46,724 bases of DNA from JBBSHE01 sp038253325 (lineage in GTDB: Bacteria > Actinomycetota > Actinomycetes > Propionibacteriales > Nocardioidaceae): the NCBI GenBank assembly GCA_038253325.1, contig JBBSHE010000023.1, forward strand, positions 1 through 46,724, written 5' to 3'. Shown here in pieces: positions 16,157-25,296 of this stretch. A program made the position numbers and the translations under genes. Position 1 is the stretch's first letter; each line of letters starts with the position of its first letter. Under the pieces are notes generated by a model, which did not search any database, was not told the origin of the DNA, and was given only the letters and a program-made list of their open reading frames with translations.

Positions 16157-17379
16157 CAGGCTCTGGCGTCGACGCGCTGGCGGAGCAGCGCACGTTCGAC
16201 CGGGTTCGTCGCCAACGCGAGGGCTTGGCGATCTTCGCTCGAGGCTTCGGCATCTCGGCCGAGCTGCCGCAACATGAACGCGCGCGTCGAGTGGAAGTGC
16301 TGGTAGCCGGGAAGCCGGTGGGTCAGGGCGTCGATCTCCGCCAGCGCGTCGTCGGGCCCGGTCACATGGGCAACCGCAATCGCGCGGTTGAGCCGCACGA
16401 CCGGCGACCGGTCATGTCGGACGAGCAAGTCGTAAAGCGTCAGGATCTGCAACCAGTCGGTGTCGTCCCAGGTCGTCGCGGCGTTGTGACACGCGGCGAT
16501 CGCGGCTTGTAACTGATACCGGCCCGGCCGCCGCAGCTTGGCGGCGCGGTCGAGAAAGCACTCGGCGCGACCGGTCGTCGACTGATCCCAGCGTGATCGG
16601 TCCTGATTCTGCAGCAGGACCAGACTGCCGGTCTGGTCGAACCTCGCCGGGTTTCGGGCCTCGAGGTATGACAGCAGTGCCAGCAACCCCCACGCCTCCG
16701 GCTCCTTCGGCAGCTGACGTGCCACGAGCTCGGCCAACCACACCGCGTCACCGGCGAGCTGCCGTTGCTCGGCCGAGCCGGTCGGCCCCGCCAGGTAGCC
16801 CTCGTTGTACATCAGGGACGCCACGGTCAGGACGTCGTCAAGCCGGTCGGTGAGCTGCTCGGCCGGCGGGACCCGCATCGCGATCCCGGCACTGACGATC
16901 TTGCGCTTCGCCCGTACGATGCGCTGGGCCAGCGTCGTTTCGGAGACCAGGAACGCTCGAGCGATCTGTGGTGTCGTGAGCCCGATGACCGCGCGCAGAG
17001 TCAAGGCGAGTCGCGCCTCGACCGCGAGCGCGTGGTTGCAGCACGCGAACAGCAACGGCAACCGCTCGTCGGCTTGATCCGGCGCCCGGGTGTTCGCTGC
17101 GAGCTGGTCGGCGAGGGCGTGTGCGAGACGGTCGTCGCGATCACGCTTTCGGAGCAGGTCGACCGCATTTCGGCGGGCGGCAACCGTCAACCAGGCGGCC
17201 GGCCGGTCCGGAGCTCCGTCACGGCGCCACGCTCGAAGGGCGGAGACCACGGCGTTGTTGACGGCCTCTTCGGCGATGTCGAAGTCCCGGACCTGACGGT
17301 GGATGCTGCCTACGATGAGCCCGGCCTCGTTGCGGACCACGGCAGCGAGCGCCGCGTCGGAGACCGCCTCGACGATCAC
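16156..17379 (-). CDS. ECF-type RNA polymerase sigma factor, ECF42-like with C-terminal TPR-like extension
   Basis: The 407-aa protein begins with GTG overlapping the stop of the YCII gene (GTGA). Sigma region 2 is near residues 10-75 (FDIAEEAVNNAV, RPAAWLTVAARRNAVDLLR), and region 4 near 110-165 (LTTPQIARAFLVSETTLAQRIVRAKRKI). The large C-terminal extension (about 170-407, DUF6596-type) has MYNEGYL and helical TPR-like repeats (LNRAIAVAHVTGPDDALAEI). This architecture plus an adjacent YCII/DGPF-domain gene defines the ECF42 group, which lacks an anti-sigma factor; the extension is thought to control activity. Its stop overlaps the next start. Confidence 0.9.
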   Translation of the reverse strand: MIVEAVSDAALAAVVRNEAGLIVGSIHRQVRDFDIAEEAVNNAVVSALRAWRRDGAPDRPAAWLTVAARRNAVDLLRKRDRDDRLAHALADQLAANTRAPDQADERLPLLFACCNHALAVEARLALTLRAVIGLTTPQIARAFLVSETTLAQRIVRAKRKIVSAGIAMRVPPAEQLTDRLDDVLTVASLMYNEGYLAGPTGSAEQRQLAGDAVWLAELVARQLPKEPEAWGLLALLSYLEARNPARFDQTGSLVLLQNQDRSRWDQSTTGRAECFLDRAAKLRRPGRYQLQAAIAACHNAATTWDDTDWLQILTLYDLLVRHDRSPVVRLNRAIAVAHVTGPDDALAEIDALTHRLPGYQHFHSTRAFMLRQLGRDAEASSEDRQALALATNPVERALLRQRVDARA

Positions 17380-17750
17380 GTACCCGAGTGGTCGACGATC
17401 GGCCGGATCTCGATCGCGACGCCAGGAAGGCCCAGGGACGGCCAGGTCTTGACCATGGCGATTGCCGCGTCGAGGTCAGGCACGTCGATGATGCTGAAGC
17501 CGCCGATGTTCTCCTTGGCCTCGGTGAACGGTCCGTCGACCACAGCCGGTTCGCCGCCCGGCTCGTCGGCGGACCTGACCGTCGTCGCTGTGTCAGGTGG
17601 CTGCAGCTCGGCGCCGCCGTCGGCGATCCGTCCAGCAGCACCGTGTTCATCGAACCAGGCGAAGACCTCGCGGTAGATCGCGTCGATCCGCTTCTGCGGA
17701 ACGGCCTCGTCGAGGTCGGGGCGATGGGTGAACATGAGGACGTACTTCAT
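17376..17750 (-). CDS. YCII-related (DGPF) protein, partner of ECF42 sigma factor
   Basis: From ATG 17750, with GGAGAG upstream, the product is 124 aa and starts MKYVLMFTHRPD, the typical opening of this family. The hallmark VVDGPFTEAKENIGGFSIIDV is present (DGPF motif), and the fold is a small ferredoxin-like alpha/beta protein. Such genes regularly sit directly upstream of ECF42 sigma factors and are among their regulatory targets. Its enzymatic role is unknown. Its stop overlaps the sigma-factor GTG by four bases, so both are translated together. Confidence 0.88.
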   Translation of the reverse strand: MKYVLMFTHRPDLDEAVPQKRIDAIYREVFAWFDEHGAAGRIADGGAELQPPDTATTVRSADEPGGEPAVVDGPFTEAKENIGGFSIIDVPDLDAAIAMVKTWPSLGLPGVAIEIRPIVDHSGT

Positions 17751-17953
17751 GCGGGCTCTCCGTAGTCGTTGGAGTGATTCTGACACCCTCTCGACGCGCG
17801 TGTTGCACCGATTTCGACACTCCCGGTCAAGCTGGTGTTGCGGCTGACGCACCGTTCCCGGAACGTATGGCCAACGTTTCCGCGTAACGATTGCTCGGCC
17901 CATGTGGGTGTGGTTGTGTCGGTTCAGCGACTACAAACAGATAGGGGTGTCAG

Positions 17954-19060
17954 GTGAAGTTTCACCGTCCTACCACGGCACTCGTGGCGGCAGCGGCAGT
18001 GGTCCTCGCGATGGCCGCATGCTCGCCACCGAGCAAGAACAAGGGGTCGGGTCCGCAGTCTGCGGGCACCGGCTCGGCCGGCATGCAGACCCTCATCGCC
18101 AACGCGAAGAAGGAGGGCACGCTCAACGCGATCGCGCTTCCGAACGACTGGGCCAACTACGGCTCGGTGATCAAGGCGTTCGAGAAGAAGTACGGCATCA
18201 CGGTTCACGTCGCCAACCCGGCTGGCTCCAGCCAGGACGAGATCGACACGATCAAGAAGCTCTCTGGCACGTCGCGAGCGCCCGACGTCGTCGACGTCGG
18301 CCTGACCGTCGCCGCGGCGAACAAGGACCTGTTCGCCCCCTACAAGGTCGCAACCTGGGCCCAGATCCCCAACGGGATCAAGGACCCGAGCGGCCTGTTC
18401 TACGGCGACTACGGCGGTGTGATGAGCATCGGGTACGACGCGAGCAAGGTTCCTCCCATCACGTCGGTCGACGACCTGCTCAAGCCGGCGTACAAGGGCA
18501 AAGTCGCACTCAACGGTGACCCGACGCAGTCGTCGTCGGCGCAGTACGGCGTCATCATGACCTCGCTCGCCAACGGCGGCTCGCTCGACGACATGGCGCC
18601 CGGCGTCGAGTTCTTCAAGAAGCTCAAGGCGGCCGGGAACTTCCTCCCGATCGACCCGACGTCGGCGACCGAGGAGTCGGGACAGACGCCTGTCGTCATC
18701 GACTGGAACTACCTGGCCGCCGGCGAGCTCGGCAAGATCAGCGGCTGGAAGGTGTTCGTGCCGTCCAACGCCCTGGTCGGCGGGTACTACAACCAGGCGA
18801 TCAACAAGGATGCGCCGCACCCCAACGCAGCCCGGCTCTGGATGGAGTTCCTCTACTCCGACGAGGGTCAGAACTTGTGGCTGAACGGAAGCGTCACACC
18901 GGCGCGCGCCCAGGCGATGCAGAAGGCCGGGACGATCGACGCGGCCGCGTTCAAGAAGCTGCCACAGGTGGGGGGCACCATCCAGTACCCGACGGCGGCA
19001 CAGCTCAACACGGGTGCTGTCTATCTCCAGAAGCACTGGGCCGAAGTCACCGGAGGCTAG
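17954..19060 (+). CDS. ABC transporter substrate-binding lipoprotein, PotD/AfuA-like, substrate unknown
   Basis: The 368-aa protein starts at GTG with AGGGGT a few bases upstream. A signal sequence ends in the lipobox MAAC with Cys23, followed by a Ser/Gly-rich linker. The mature domain has the features of family-1 binding proteins for polyamines, 2-aminoethylphosphonate or ferric iron: IANAKKEGTLNAIALPNDWA, KAFEKKYGI, and near the C-terminus GGYYNQAINKDAPHPNAA and FLYSDEGQ. The last motif is shared by PotD-, PhnS- and AfuA-type proteins, so the ligand cannot be named. It heads a four-gene operon with two permeases and an ATPase. Confidence 0.85.
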   Translation: MKFHRPTTALVAAAAVVLAMAACSPPSKNKGSGPQSAGTGSAGMQTLIANAKKEGTLNAIALPNDWANYGSVIKAFEKKYGITVHVANPAGSSQDEIDTIKKLSGTSRAPDVVDVGLTVAAANKDLFAPYKVATWAQIPNGIKDPSGLFYGDYGGVMSIGYDASKVPPITSVDDLLKPAYKGKVALNGDPTQSSSAQYGVIMTSLANGGSLDDMAPGVEFFKKLKAAGNFLPIDPTSATEESGQTPVVIDWNYLAAGELGKISGWKVFVPSNALVGGYYNQAINKDAPHPNAARLWMEFLYSDEGQNLWLNGSVTPARAQAMQKAGTIDAAAFKKLPQVGGTIQYPTAAQLNTGAVYLQKHWAEVTGG

Positions 19061-19104
19061 CGCCACGTGTCGAACAGACATCCGACACCCGACGCTCGTT
19101 GCCC

Positions 19105-19959
19105 GTGGCGGTGAGCAGGCGGAGGATCGGCGCGGGCCTCGGGCTCGTGCCGTTCTTCGCGTACGTCGCGATCTTCCTGTTCGTCCCGACCGTCGTCGTC
19201 GCCGTCAACGCCTTCAGCGTGAACGGTCGCCCGACGATGGATGCCGTCGACAGCCTGTTCACGTCGACGTTGCTACGGGTGACCGTACGCAGTCTCGAGC
19301 TGTCGTTCATCACCGCGGTGATCGGGGCCGTTGTCGGTGCTCTCGTCGCCTATGCGGTTGTCACAGCGAAGCCAAACGGGGTGCTCCGCCGGGCGGTCAC
19401 CAGCGCAAGTGGTGTTCTCGCACAGTTCGGTGGAGTCACGCTGGCGTTCGCGTTCATCGCGACGATCGGCACGAATGGTGTGGTGACCGCGTTTGTCGCA
19501 GACCACGGCTCGATCAACCTGGCCGGGTCGGGATGGCTGTACTCGCTGAACGGGCTGATCCTCGTCTACACGTACTTCCAGATACCGCTCATGGTGATCG
19601 TGTTCCTGCCGGCCCTGGACGGGATCCGGCCACAGTGGCGCGAGGCCGCCGAGAACCTCGGTGCGTCCACCTGGCAGTACTGGCGCCACGTAGGGATCCC
19701 GCTGATGCTTCCGGCGTTCCTCGGTTCGACGCTGTTGCTCTTCACCAACGCGTTCTCGGCATATGCGACGGCCGCTGCGCTGGTCAGCCAGGGTGCGCCG
19801 ATCATCCCACTCCAGATCCGGGGGGCGCTCTCGAGTGAGACCGTCCTCGGGCACCAGAACGTGTCGTTCGCGCTCGCGCTGGAAATGATGGTGATCGTCG
19901 CGGTGGCAATGGTCGGGTACGCCCGGTTGCAGCGGCGGACATCTGGGTGGCTGCGATGA
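19105..19959 (+). CDS. ABC transporter permease, PotB/PhnU-like
   Basis: A six-helix permease of about 284 aa. The hydrophobic core begins IGAGLGLVPFFAYVAIFLF and the EAA loop is REAAENLGASTWQYWRHVGIP. The start is uncertain: TTG 19099, GTG 19105 and GTG 19111 are all in frame after the previous stop at 19060 and none has a good ribosome site; the frame remains open upstream but there overlaps the binding-protein gene. Its stop overlaps the next permease start (ATGA). It should form a heterodimer with that product. Confidence 0.88.
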   Translation: MAVSRRRIGAGLGLVPFFAYVAIFLFVPTVVVAVNAFSVNGRPTMDAVDSLFTSTLLRVTVRSLELSFITAVIGAVVGALVAYAVVTAKPNGVLRRAVTSASGVLAQFGGVTLAFAFIATIGTNGVVTAFVADHGSINLAGSGWLYSLNGLILVYTYFQIPLMVIVFLPALDGIRPQWREAAENLGASTWQYWRHVGIPLMLPAFLGSTLLLFTNAFSAYATAAALVSQGAPIIPLQIRGALSSETVLGHQNVSFALALEMMVIVAVAMVGYARLQRRTSGWLR

Positions 19960-20750
19960 GTACGCGCGTTCAGCGGATGGAACGCACCCAACGGATCTAC
20001 CGGATTGTCGTTCTCCTCCTCGTCGGCGCCTTCATCGTGGTCCCCCTGTTCGCGAGCTACAAGTTCAGCGTGCGAACAACCGGTCTGAACGTCGGGAAGT
20101 GGGATGGCTGGAAGGCTCTTGGCCAGGATCCCGAGCTCCGAGGCGCGATCAAGGTCTCGTTGCAGCTCGCGGTGCTCACCGTGGCCGGGATGATCGTGCT
20201 GCTGCTTCCGACGATGGTGTGGACGCGGGTGCGCGTTCCGTGGGCACGGCGGATCGTCGAGTTCGTCTGCCTGCTGCCGCTCACCATTCCCGCGATCGTG
20301 CTCGTCGTCGGAATCGCCAACGTGCAGAAGTGGGTGAACTACCTGATCGCCGAGGGGCCGATGAGCCTGACCTTTCCGTACATCATCTTGGTCCTTCCAT
20401 ACTGCTATCGCGCGCTCGATGCAGGGCTCTCGACGATCGACGTCCCCACCTTGTCGGAGGCGGCCCGAAGCCTCGGAGCGAGCTGGTGGACCGTGATCAC
20501 ACGGGTGATCCTGCCGAACATCACGTCGGCCGTTCTGTCGGCTGCCTTCCTCGCCGTCGCACTGGTTCTCGGGGAGTTCACGTTCGCCTCGTTGCTCAGC
20601 TATGAGAACCTCCAGGTGGCGATCTTGCAGGTGTCCCAGACCAATGCCCGAGCCAGCGTTGCCGCATCCCTTGCCTCCCTCGCGTTCGCGTTCGTCATCT
20701 TGTTCGCCTTGTCCTTCGTCGGCCATCGGCGCAAGGAGGCATCGTCGTGA
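19956..20750 (+). CDS. ABC transporter permease, PotC/PhnV-like
   Basis: The 264-aa second permease begins at ATG 19956, overlapping the preceding stop by four bases (ATGA); an in-frame GTG at 19947 is an alternative. Six hydrophobic helices are visible, with the EAA loop SEAARSLGASWWTVITRVILP and then LVLGEFTFASLL. It completes the membrane part of the 17954-21814 importer. The end overlaps the ATPase start (GTGA). Confidence 0.9.
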   Translation: MSTRVQRMERTQRIYRIVVLLLVGAFIVVPLFASYKFSVRTTGLNVGKWDGWKALGQDPELRGAIKVSLQLAVLTVAGMIVLLLPTMVWTRVRVPWARRIVEFVCLLPLTIPAIVLVVGIANVQKWVNYLIAEGPMSLTFPYIILVLPYCYRALDAGLSTIDVPTLSEAARSLGASWWTVITRVILPNITSAVLSAAFLAVALVLGEFTFASLLSYENLQVAILQVSQTNARASVAASLASLAFAFVILFALSFVGHRRKEASS

Positions 20751-21814
20751 GCACCACAACGACCGACGCAGGCGAGGGTGTGGAGGTACGTCTCGACGAT
20801 CTGCACCGCACGTTCGGCAAGGTGAACGCACTCGACGGGCTCGACCTGACGATCGCGCCGGGTGAGCTGGTCGCACTGCTCGGGCCCTCCGGCTGCGGCA
20901 AGACCACGGCACTGAGGATCGTCGCCGGACTCGATGACGCGACGGCCGGGCGAGTTCACGTCGGCGGGAAGGACGTCTCGTCGATCCCGGCGAACAAGCG
21001 CGACATGGGAATGGTGTTTCAGGCGTACAGCCTGTTCCCGCACATGACCGCTCGCAACAACGTCGAGTTCGGGATGCGGATGCGCAAGGTGCCGACGAAG
21101 GAGCGTCGGGAGCGGGCGCTGCACATGCTCGAGCTCGTCGGCCTGGGGACACAGGCTGACCGCTACGCCCACCAGATGTCCGGTGGCCAGCAGCAGCGGG
21201 TGGCGCTCGCCCGGGCGCTTGCGGTGCGTCCGTCCGTCCTGCTTCTCGACGAGCCGCTGTCCGCACTCGACGCGAAGGTCCGTGCGCAACTGCGCGACGA
21301 GATCCGGCGAGTCCAGCTCGAGGTCGGGACGACGACGCTGTTCGTCACCCATGACCAGGAGGAAGCGCTGGCAATGGCCGATCGGGTCGGCGTGATGCGA
21401 GACGGAAGACTGGAGCAGATTGCGGCACCCACGGATCTGTACGCCCGGCCGGCATCGCAGTTCGTCGCCGAGTTCGTCGGACTGACCAACCGGATCAAGG
21501 TGGACGTGACGAACGGGGAGGCGCACTTCGGCACGACGGTTCTCGGCACCCTCGACGGCTCGGTGAAGGATGGGCCTGGGGTGGGCCTCATCCGTCCCGA
21601 GTCCGTCATGCTGAGACCTCCCGAAACCGGGGCGGGTGACGGCGTGGTGGTCACCTCGAGCTTCCTGGGCGCCATCTTGCGAGTCACGGTCGACACCGAC
21701 ATGGGGAACCACTTCATCGCCCAGCTGCCGCGGACGATGGTTTCTCGGTTCCAAGCCGGCGACCGGGTCGACGTGACGATCCAGCCGGATCCGGTGCTCG
21801 TCGTTGGCGAGTAG
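20747..21814 (+). CDS. ABC transporter ATP-binding protein, PotA/FbpC-like
   Basis: The 355-aa ATPase has Walker A GPSGCGKTT (46-54), Q-loop VFQAYSLFPHM, signature MSGGQQQRVALARAL, Walker B VLLLDEPLSALDAKVR and switch His in FVTHDQEEA. A TOBE-type C-terminal domain follows about residue 250 (FVGLTNRIKVDV, VGLIRPESVML). It energises the preceding permease pair. It starts with GTG overlapping the permease stop. The TOBE domain fits PotA, FbpC and PhnT equally well. Confidence 0.92.
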   Translation: MSTTTTDAGEGVEVRLDDLHRTFGKVNALDGLDLTIAPGELVALLGPSGCGKTTALRIVAGLDDATAGRVHVGGKDVSSIPANKRDMGMVFQAYSLFPHMTARNNVEFGMRMRKVPTKERRERALHMLELVGLGTQADRYAHQMSGGQQQRVALARALAVRPSVLLLDEPLSALDAKVRAQLRDEIRRVQLEVGTTTLFVTHDQEEALAMADRVGVMRDGRLEQIAAPTDLYARPASQFVAEFVGLTNRIKVDVTNGEAHFGTTVLGTLDGSVKDGPGVGLIRPESVMLRPPETGAGDGVVVTSSFLGAILRVTVDTDMGNHFIAQLPRTMVSRFQAGDRVDVTIQPDPVLVVGE

Positions 21815-21839
21815 GCCGTCCGAGGGGGAGACTGCCTGA

Positions 21840-23291
21840 ATGCGCCAGCTCACCGCGCTCGACGCGCAGTTCCTGCACATCGAGACCTCGACGACCGTCG
21901 GGCACGTCGGCTCGATGATCCTGCTCCGAACACCCAGGTCCGGCGACATCACTCTCGACGCACTGCGCAACATCATCGACCCCCGCCTGCACCTGACTCC
22001 TGTGCTACGGCAGCGGCTGGTCGGTCTGCCGATCGGCATCGGACCGATGTTCTGGGCCGATGACCCCGACTTCGACATCGAGTTCCACCTTCGCGAGCTC
22101 GGACTGCCGTCGCCCGGAACGGACGGACAGCTGGGCGAGCAGGTTGCGCGCCTCCATGCCCGGCCCCTCGACCGGTCCCGCCCGCTGTGGGAGATGTACC
22201 TGATCCACAACGTCGAAGGCGACCGTCAGGCTGTGTACACCAAGGTCCATCACGCGGCCATCGACGGCGTGTCCGGAGCGGAGGTCCTCGCCACGTTGAT
22301 GGACATCACGCCGGAACCGCGGATGGTCGACCAGCCGGAGGACGTCTGGGACCCGCAGCGGCTGCCGGATGGCGGGTCACTTCTTCAGGAGACCCTCTCC
22401 TCGATGGCGTTCAGGCCGGTCGATGCGTTCGCGGGCGCCGCGCGGGCGCTCCTGTACGTCGCGTCCCTGCCCGGCGTGTCAACGCTTCCGGGCATGCGCA
22501 CTGTCGGTAACCTCGCATCGGCGGTGGCCCGGACGATCACCCGCGGAGCGCTCGACATGCCACCCAACCGTGATCTGACGGTGCCGCGGACGCCGCTCAA
22601 CGGCACCATCACCGGTCACCGCCGGTTCGCGTACGGGTCGATCTCTCTCGACCCGGTCAAGCAGGTCAAGAACGCGCACCAGATGACGCTCAACGACGTC
22701 GTGATGGCGTTGTGCGCCGGAGCGCTACGGCGGTGGCTGCTCGACCACGACGGGCTACCCGCGATCCCGCTGGTCGCGGCCGTGCCGGTGTCGGTTCGCA
22801 CCGAAGGAGACGAGAGCGGCCAGGGCAACGCGATCTCGGTGATGCTGGCCGAGCTTCCCACCCACCTGGCCGAGCCGCACGAGCGTCTCGCGTTCGTCCA
22901 GCAGGCGATGGAGGTCGCGAAGGGACAGTTCGAAGCCGTCCCAGCGACCATCCTCCAGGACATGGCCGCGATGGTGCCGACGGCGCTGGCGGGGCTCGCC
23001 TCCCGGGCGGCGTACCGGATGGGTACGGCCGGCCTGCTCCCGTTCAACCTGTTCATCTCCAACGTGCCCGGCCCTCAGCTGCCGTTGTACGTTGCCGGGG
23101 CGCAGGTTGCCGGGATCTACCCCGCGTCGGCCATCAGCGACGTGAGCGGTGCCCTGAACATCACGCTGTTCAGCTATGACGGTGCACTCGACTTCGGGCT
23201 GATCGCATGCCGCGAGCTGGTCCCGGACGTGTGGAACATCATCGGGTACCTGCACGACGAGCTGGACGCGCTGATGGCCGTCTCCGGCTGA
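21840..23291 (+). CDS. Wax ester synthase/diacylglycerol acyltransferase (WS/DGAT)
   Basis: This 483-aa bifunctional acyltransferase joins acyl-CoA to fatty alcohols or diacylglycerol, giving wax esters or triacylglycerol storage lipid at the membrane. The catalytic HHxxxDG motif is HHAAIDG at residues 137-143, in KVHHAAIDGVSGAEVL. The N-terminal LTALDAQFLHIET, and the C-terminal NLFISNVPGPQLPLY (the conserved SNVPGP) and GLIACRELVPD, are also family marks. Length is normal. It begins 25 bases after the ABC ATPase stop with a GGGGGAG site, so it may share that operon's transcript. Its 3' end overlaps the convergent hydrolase gene by 53 bases. Confidence 0.92.
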   Translation: MRQLTALDAQFLHIETSTTVGHVGSMILLRTPRSGDITLDALRNIIDPRLHLTPVLRQRLVGLPIGIGPMFWADDPDFDIEFHLRELGLPSPGTDGQLGEQVARLHARPLDRSRPLWEMYLIHNVEGDRQAVYTKVHHAAIDGVSGAEVLATLMDITPEPRMVDQPEDVWDPQRLPDGGSLLQETLSSMAFRPVDAFAGAARALLYVASLPGVSTLPGMRTVGNLASAVARTITRGALDMPPNRDLTVPRTPLNGTITGHRRFAYGSISLDPVKQVKNAHQMTLNDVVMALCAGALRRWLLDHDGLPAIPLVAAVPVSVRTEGDESGQGNAISVMLAELPTHLAEPHERLAFVQQAMEVAKGQFEAVPATILQDMAAMVPTALAGLASRAAYRMGTAGLLPFNLFISNVPGPQLPLYVAGAQVAGIYPASAISDVSGALNITLFSYDGALDFGLIACRELVPDVWNIIGYLHDELDALMAVSG

Positions 23292-24198
23292 CCTCGGTCA
23301 CCGGCTTCGCGGAGCGGGCAGTCCGGATGATCCCGTCGATCAGCGTCGGCCAGAGCTCCGTCGGCAGGTCATGGGCCATCCCGCTGATCAGCATCAGCTC
23401 GGCGCCGGGAACGGCCCGTGCCGTCGCCTTGCCCCCCGAGACATGCACGAGCCGGTCGTCGAGACCATGAACGACAAGGGTAGGCACGGACACGCTGCGT
23501 AGCCGCTCGGTCCGGTCCGGCTGGGTGAGGATTGCGAGGAGCTGCCGGAGCGTCCCTGCTGGGTCGACCCCTCGCTCGTACGTCTCTGCCGCCCGCTTGC
23601 GCGACTCGACCGGGTCGAGCGGATATCCGGGTGAACCGATCGCCGACCAGGTGCGTTCCGCCCGACGGAGATACTGTTCAAGATTGCGGGGACTGCTCGC
23701 CAGCAGGTGTCGGAGCAGGCGTGGGTCCTGCCAGCCGACGGACCGGCGGCCCGTTGTCGACATCATCGATACGAGCGACAACACGCGCTCGGGGTGCTCG
23801 ATGGCGATCGTCTGCGCGATCATCCCGCCCATCGATATTCCGGTCACGTGCGCCTGCTCGATCCCCAGGTGATCGAGCAGACCGATGCCGTCGGCGGCGA
23901 GCTCGCTCATCGAGTACGGCACCCGAGCGCCCTTGGCCACGAACGCTCGAACCAGGTCGGCGCGACGCACGTTCGCGCCGCGCACGACGGTGGAGTGACC
24001 GACGTCGCGGTTGTCATAACGGATGACGTAGAAACCGTTGCCGGAGAGCTGCTCGCAGAATGCCACGTCCCACCAGTTCAGTGGGCCGGAAAGCCCCATG
24101 ATGAGGAGAATCGCAGGATCCGCAGGATCGCCGAACGTGTCGTACGCGAGCTCGAGCCCGGTGGGCAGCCGGGCGATCCGCTCAGCGTCATGAGCCAT
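23239..24198 (-). CDS. Alpha/beta hydrolase
   Basis: The 319-aa cytosolic protein has the alpha/beta-hydrolase fold: oxyanion region LLIMGLSGPLNWWD, YDNRDVGHS, nucleophile elbow GISMGG with Ser122, acid region VVHGLDDRLV and catalytic His in SGMAHDLP. The closest look is to the RdmC/aclacinomycin-methylesterase-type hydrolases found widely in actinomycetes; the substrate is unknown. A basic Arg/Pro-rich tail of ~20 residues at the C-terminus is encoded by the region overlapping the WS/DGAT gene and may be a recent extension of the reading frame. Its neighbours are a storage-lipid synthase and glpX. Confidence 0.88.
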   Translation of the reverse strand: MAHDAERIARLPTGLELAYDTFGDPADPAILLIMGLSGPLNWWDVAFCEQLSGNGFYVIRYDNRDVGHSTVVRGANVRRADLVRAFVAKGARVPYSMSELAADGIGLLDHLGIEQAHVTGISMGGMIAQTIAIEHPERVLSLVSMMSTTGRRSVGWQDPRLLRHLLASSPRNLEQYLRRAERTWSAIGSPGYPLDPVESRKRAAETYERGVDPAGTLRQLLAILTQPDRTERLRSVSVPTLVVHGLDDRLVHVSGGKATARAVPGAELMLISGMAHDLPTELWPTLIDGIIRTARSAKPVTEVSRRRPSARPARRAGTR

Positions 24199-24212
24199 GG
24201 TCGGCCACGCGA

Positions 24213-25241
24213 TCAGTGCTCGAAATCGATGGACGCGTAGGCACGGAGCTTGGCGAACTGGTGCTCACTGGTGATCGACCTGATCGTCCCGCTGCGCGAC
24301 CTCATGACCAACGAGTGCGTCACCGCACCGTGCCGTCCGTAGCGAACACCCTTGAGCAGCTCGCCGTCCGTGATCCCGGTGGCGACGAAGAAGGTGTCGT
24401 CGCCCGAGACCAGGTCCTCGGTCGTCAGGACGCGGTCGAGGTCGTGGCCGGCGTCCATGGCCTTCTGGCGTTCGTCGTCGTCTCGGGGCCACAGGCGTCC
24501 TTGGATGACGCCACCGAGAGCCTTCATCGCGCAGGCCGCGATGATGCCCTCGGGCGTTCCGCCGACGCCCATCAGCAGGTCGATCCCGGTTCCGGGACGA
24601 GCCGCCATGATGGCGCCGGCGACGTCGCCGTCGATGATGAACTTGATCCGGGCACCGGCGGCACGAATCTGATCGGACAGGGATTCGTGGCGGGGCCGGT
24701 CCAAGATCACGACCGTGAGATCCTCGGGGGAGCTGTCCTTTGCCCGGGCCGTGCGTCGGACGTTCTCCGCCACCGGCAGCCGGATGTCCACGACATCGGC
24801 CGCTTCCGGCCCGGTGACGAGCTTGTCCATGTAGAAGACGGCGGCCGGGTCGTACATCGTGCCGCGCGGCGCCACCGCCATCACCGCGATCGCATTGTTC
24901 ATCCCCTTGGCGGCCAGCGTGGTGCCGTCGATCGGGTCCACTGCGACGTCGCAGGCCGGCCCGGTGCCGTCTCCGACCCGCTCCCCGTTGTACAACATGG
25001 GAGCGTTGTCCTTCTCTCCCTCCCCGATGACAACCGTCCCGTCCATCCCGACGGTGCCGATCAGCGACCGCATGGCGTTGACCGCGACACCGTCCGCACC
25101 GTTCTTGTCCCCGCGGCCGACCCATCGGCCAGCCGCCATCGCCGCCGCCTCGGTGACCCGTACGAGCTCCATCGCCAGGTTGCGGTCCGGGGCGTGGGTC
25201 GGCGTCGGGAACTCCGAACCTGGGGTGGGGTCTGCGGGCAC
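24213..25241 (-). CDS. glpX: Class II fructose-1,6-bisphosphatase
   Basis: This 342-aa GlpX-family enzyme removes the 1-phosphate from fructose 1,6-bisphosphate in gluconeogenesis; it is usually the only FBPase in actinomycetes. Diagnostic motifs are VVIGEGEKDNAPML, the metal/phosphate-binding DVAVDPIDGTTL, VILDRPRHE, and GVGGTPEGIIAACAM. About 25 N-terminal residues (ADPTPGSEFPTPTHAPDRNL) precede the first conserved helix, slightly longer than some family members, so an internal start is possible. The gene follows the alpha/beta hydrolase gene's start by 14 bases in antisense order and lies 55 bp from modC. Confidence 0.95.
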   Translation of the reverse strand: MPADPTPGSEFPTPTHAPDRNLAMELVRVTEAAAMAAGRWVGRGDKNGADGVAVNAMRSLIGTVGMDGTVVIGEGEKDNAPMLYNGERVGDGTGPACDVAVDPIDGTTLAAKGMNNAIAVMAVAPRGTMYDPAAVFYMDKLVTGPEAADVVDIRLPVAENVRRTARAKDSSPEDLTVVILDRPRHESLSDQIRAAGARIKFIIDGDVAGAIMAARPGTGIDLLMGVGGTPEGIIAACAMKALGGVIQGRLWPRDDDERQKAMDAGHDLDRVLTTEDLVSGDDTFFVATGITDGELLKGVRYGRHGAVTHSLVMRSRSGTIRSITSEHQFAKLRAYASIDFEH

Positions 25242-25296
25242 GGCTGCTCCTTCGATCGACGTCTTGCCGATCGTAGCCAGGTTCGTGCGCGGTCGG

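Noticed and set aside
17858..17882. Imperfect inverted repeat GGAACGT/ACGTTTCC upstream of the PotD-like operon
   Set aside because: The arms differ by an inserted base, and no regulator gene is nearby; not enough to call an operator.
19566..22210. Two minus-strand frames over 500 codons opposite the PotD-like operon and the WS/DGAT gene
   Set aside because: Both lie antisense to clear permease, ATPase and acyltransferase genes and have low-complexity translations; typical GC-bias shadows.
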